From CAYVFM01 sp964546375 (lineage in GTDB: Bacteria; Gemmatimonadota; Gemmatimonadetes; Palauibacterales; Palauibacteraceae): DNA of 57,157 nt. The stretch spans positions 1-57,157 of the forward strand of contig CAZJJO010000002.1 in NCBI GenBank assembly GCA_964546375.1, in the 5' to 3' direction. Positions 55,769 to 57,157 of the stretch are shown in pieces. A program made the position numbers and the translations under genes. The notes under the pieces were generated by a model. The model had not been told where the DNA came from, ran no database searches, and saw only the letters and a list, made by a program, of their open reading frames with translations. Numbering within the stretch: the first letter of the stretch is position 1; every line of letters starts with the position of its first letter.

Positions 55769-57157
55769 CTACAGGCCGAGCTTCCGGGCCAGCCGGAACC
55801 AGAGGTCGAGGAGGCCCCGAACGCGGGGGGTGAGCCGGGACCGCTGCCACCCGTCCGCGGCGCGGCGGATCCCCTCGGAGAGGGTCGGATAGGGGTGGAC
55901 CAGGTCGGAGAGGTCGCCCAGCGTCGCCCCCTCCCGCATCGCCAGGGCCACCTCGGCGACCATCGTCCCCGCCCGGGGGGCCAGCAGGTGGCCGGCCAGG
56001 AGGCGCCCCTTCCGGTCGGCGATCAGCTTCACCAGCCCGTGGCCGCTCCGGTCGGCGAGGGCGCGGTCCAGGTCGGCCAGGTCGCAGCGGAAGACCGAGA
56101 CCCCGTCGCCGTGTCGCTCCCGGGCGTCGGCCTCGGTCGGCCCCACCCGTGCCAGCTCCGGCTCGGTGTAGACGGCGCGGGGGATGACCGAGTAGTCGAT
56201 CTTCCGGTCGAAGGGGAAGAGCGCGTTGCGGATCACCGTCCGGGCCTCGTGGTCGGCCACGTGGGTGAAGCGCAGGCCCCCGGTGACGTCGCCGGCCGCG
56301 AACACGCGCCGCCGGGAGGTCCGGAGGCGGCGGTCGACCAGGACCCCCTCCGGGCCGACCTCCACGCCGGCCTCCTCCAGCCCCAGCCCCTCGACGTTGG
56401 GCTCCCGGCCCGTGGCGACGAGGAGCTCCTCGCCGCGGACCGCGGACCCCGCCGCGGCCTCCGCTTCCGCCGACCCCTCTTCAAATCGATTTGAAGAGGG
56501 CGTGCCGGCGGTGCCGGCCGCGGGCGGGCGCTCCGCCCCGTCCCCGGGCTCCAGGCGAACCACCCGCTCCTCGCCCCGCCGCTCCACCCGGGAGGCCCGG
56601 GCGCCGGTGAGCACCCGGACCCCCTCGTCTTCGAGGCGCTCCCGGAGGCGCTCCGTCAGCTCGGGGTCCTCGCCGGGGAGGAGCCGGTCCTCCCGCTCCA
56701 CCAGCGTCGTCTCGACGCCCAGGCGGGCGTAGGCCTGGGCGAACTCCACGCCGACCGCGCCGGCGCCGAGGATCACCGCCGAGCCGGGCAGCTCCCCGCG
56801 GTCGAAGGCGTCCTCGTGGGTGACGTGGCCGGCCTCCTCCAGGCCCTCCACCGGCGGGACCGCCGGCCGGCTCCCGGTGGCGACGAGGACGTTGCGGGCG
56901 GCGAGGGTCCGCTCGCCGGTCCGGACCGCCGGATCCGGCAGCAGGCGCGCTTCCTCCCCCTCGTACACGTCGACGCCCATCTCCCGGAAGCGGTCGGGGT
57001 CGTCGTGGGGCTGGATGCGGGTCCGAACCTCCCGGACGCTCTCCAGCACCCGTCCCCCGTCCACCTCCGGGTCGCGGGGCCGGAGGCCGAACGCCCCGGC
57101 GTCGCGGAAGGCCCGCGCCCGCCGGGCCGACCCGATCAGCGCCTTGCTGGGGACGCA
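55769..57157 (-). CDS. FAD-dependent pyridine nucleotide-disulfide oxidoreductase, 5' end cut by window edge
   Basis: 463 residues visible. It opens at the second redox cysteine (CVPSKALI), so only the FAD-binding N-terminus is outside the window. NAD domain AVILGAGAVGVEFAQAYARLG, ATGSRPAVP and ATGREPN, FAAGDVTGG, and the dimerisation domain ending HPYPTLSEGIRRAAD with the catalytic His-Glu-type HP-T pattern. Most like mercuric-reductase-like or lipoamide dehydrogenase-like class I enzymes. About 30 extra residues (near positions 205-240 of the fragment) interrupt the normal strand before ELLVATGR and contain an AT-rich palindrome (56475-56500). Confidence 0.9.
   Translation of the reverse strand, partial: CVPSKALIGSARRARAFRDAGAFGLRPRDPEVDGGRVLESVREVRTRIQPHDDPDRFREMGVDVYEGEEARLLPDPAVRTGERTLAARNVLVATGSRPAVPPVEGLEEAGHVTHEDAFDRGELPGSAVILGAGAVGVEFAQAYARLGVETTLVEREDRLLPGEDPELTERLRERLEDEGVRVLTGARASRVERRGEERVVRLEPGDGAERPPAAGTAGTPSSNRFEEGSAEAEAAAGSAVRGEELLVATGREPNVEGLGLEEAGVEVGPEGVLVDRRLRTSRRRVFAAGDVTGGLRFTHVADHEARTVIRNALFPFDRKIDYSVIPRAVYTEPELARVGPTEADARERHGDGVSVFRCDLADLDRALADRSGHGLVKLIADRKGRLLAGHLLAPRAGTMVAEVALAMREGATLGDLSDLVHPYPTLSEGIRRAADGWQRSRLTPRVRGLLDLWFRLARKLGL
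56475..56500. repeat. 26-bp perfect AT-rich palindrome inside the reductase gene
   Basis: CCCTCTTCAAATC and its exact reverse complement, with no loop, in frame (codes PSSNRFEEG). It lies in a family-atypical insertion and is the most AT-rich coding stretch of the window. Confidence 0.9.

Noticed and set aside
1..57157. tRNA or rRNA genes, insertion sequences, prophage genes
   Set aside because: No cloverleaf-type sequence, rRNA signature, transposase or phage gene was recognised in gaps or frames; a covariance-model search would be decisive for small RNAs.
55769..57157. E3 (lipoamide dehydrogenase) partner of the 2-oxoacid dehydrogenase
   Set aside because: The enzyme is of the right superfamily, but it is 12 kb away, in another operon, carries an insertion and looks closer to mercuric-reductase-like members; assignment as E3 is not supported.

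Overview
The window is 57 kb of very GC-rich chromosome (roughly three quarters G+C by eye). It holds 53 protein genes, two cut by the window edges, and no rRNA, tRNA, insertion sequence, prophage or CRISPR array that I can see. It spans the replication-origin neighbourhood: dnaN and dnaA on the minus strand, rnpA-yidD-yidC diverging on the plus strand, and parA-parB with two parS sites 5.5 kb further on. From the left edge to dnaA almost every gene is on the minus strand, as expected if replication starts near 25-27 kb. The gene content fits a Gram-negative (Pal, OmpA-like and DUF1207 outer-membrane proteins, lipoproteins), aerobic, peptide-using heterotroph: split GcvP, E1a/E1b/E2 2-oxoacid dehydrogenase, ADP-forming acyl-CoA synthetase. 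Gemmatimonadota is my best guess, but nothing in the window proves it.

Layout. 1-8.3 kb: an ExbB/TolQ-like proton channel and a six-gene Opp/Dpp peptide ABC operon with two tandem binding lipoproteins. 8.4-13.4 kb: glycine cleavage operon gcvH-gcvPA-UPF0173 hydrolase-gcvPB-lipM. 13.6-16.8 kb: corA diverging from dapF-mutY. 16.8-23.4 kb: a minus-strand run of ADP-forming acyl-CoA synthetase, orphan receiver protein, zinc-ribbon/Yip1 membrane protein, Nudix hydrolase, MBL hydrolase and MFS exporter. 23.4-29.4 kb: queD, dnaN, dnaA, rnpA, yidD, yidC. 29.4-29.9 kb: a gene-free 520-bp block of hairpins and direct repeats. 29.9-32.1 kb: DUF1207 protein, an Fpg/Nei-like protein lacking the catalytic proline, and acylphosphatase. 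32.2-36.5 kb: two parS sites, parA, parB, M23 endopeptidase, bactofilin, Ca2+/cation antiporter. 36.5-37.4 kb: an AbrB-type antitoxin with a PIN-fold partner that has lost most of its catalytic acids. 37.4-43.3 kb: DUF1015, DUF1802 and the 2-oxoacid dehydrogenase E2, E1b, E1a. 43.4-48.8 kb: ygfZ, csaA, pal, two SDR proteins and a small beta-barrel protein. 48.9-53.0 kb: a homocysteine methyltransferase/MTHFR fusion and an aconitase-family enzyme with its swivel domain at the N-terminus. 53.0-57.2 kb: patatin, M23 lipoprotein and the start-truncated FAD disulfide reductase.

How the parts connect. LipM beside gcvH suggests local lipoylation of GcvH, and possibly of the E2 lipoyl domain. ParABS with a bactofilin and a periplasmic endopeptidase in one operon points to coupling of chromosome segregation and cell-wall shape. 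A recurring promoter pattern, TTGnnn-17/18-TAnnTT, can be read in front of most operons and looks like the housekeeping sigma signature of this organism. I did not find a clearly new defence or biosynthetic system. The strongest oddities are the degenerate PIN partner with an intact-looking promoter/operator, the proline-less Fpg-like protein, an AT-rich perfect palindrome inserted in frame in a reductase gene, an 81-bp perfectly identical patch shared by the two peptide-binding genes, and the structured repeat block after yidC.
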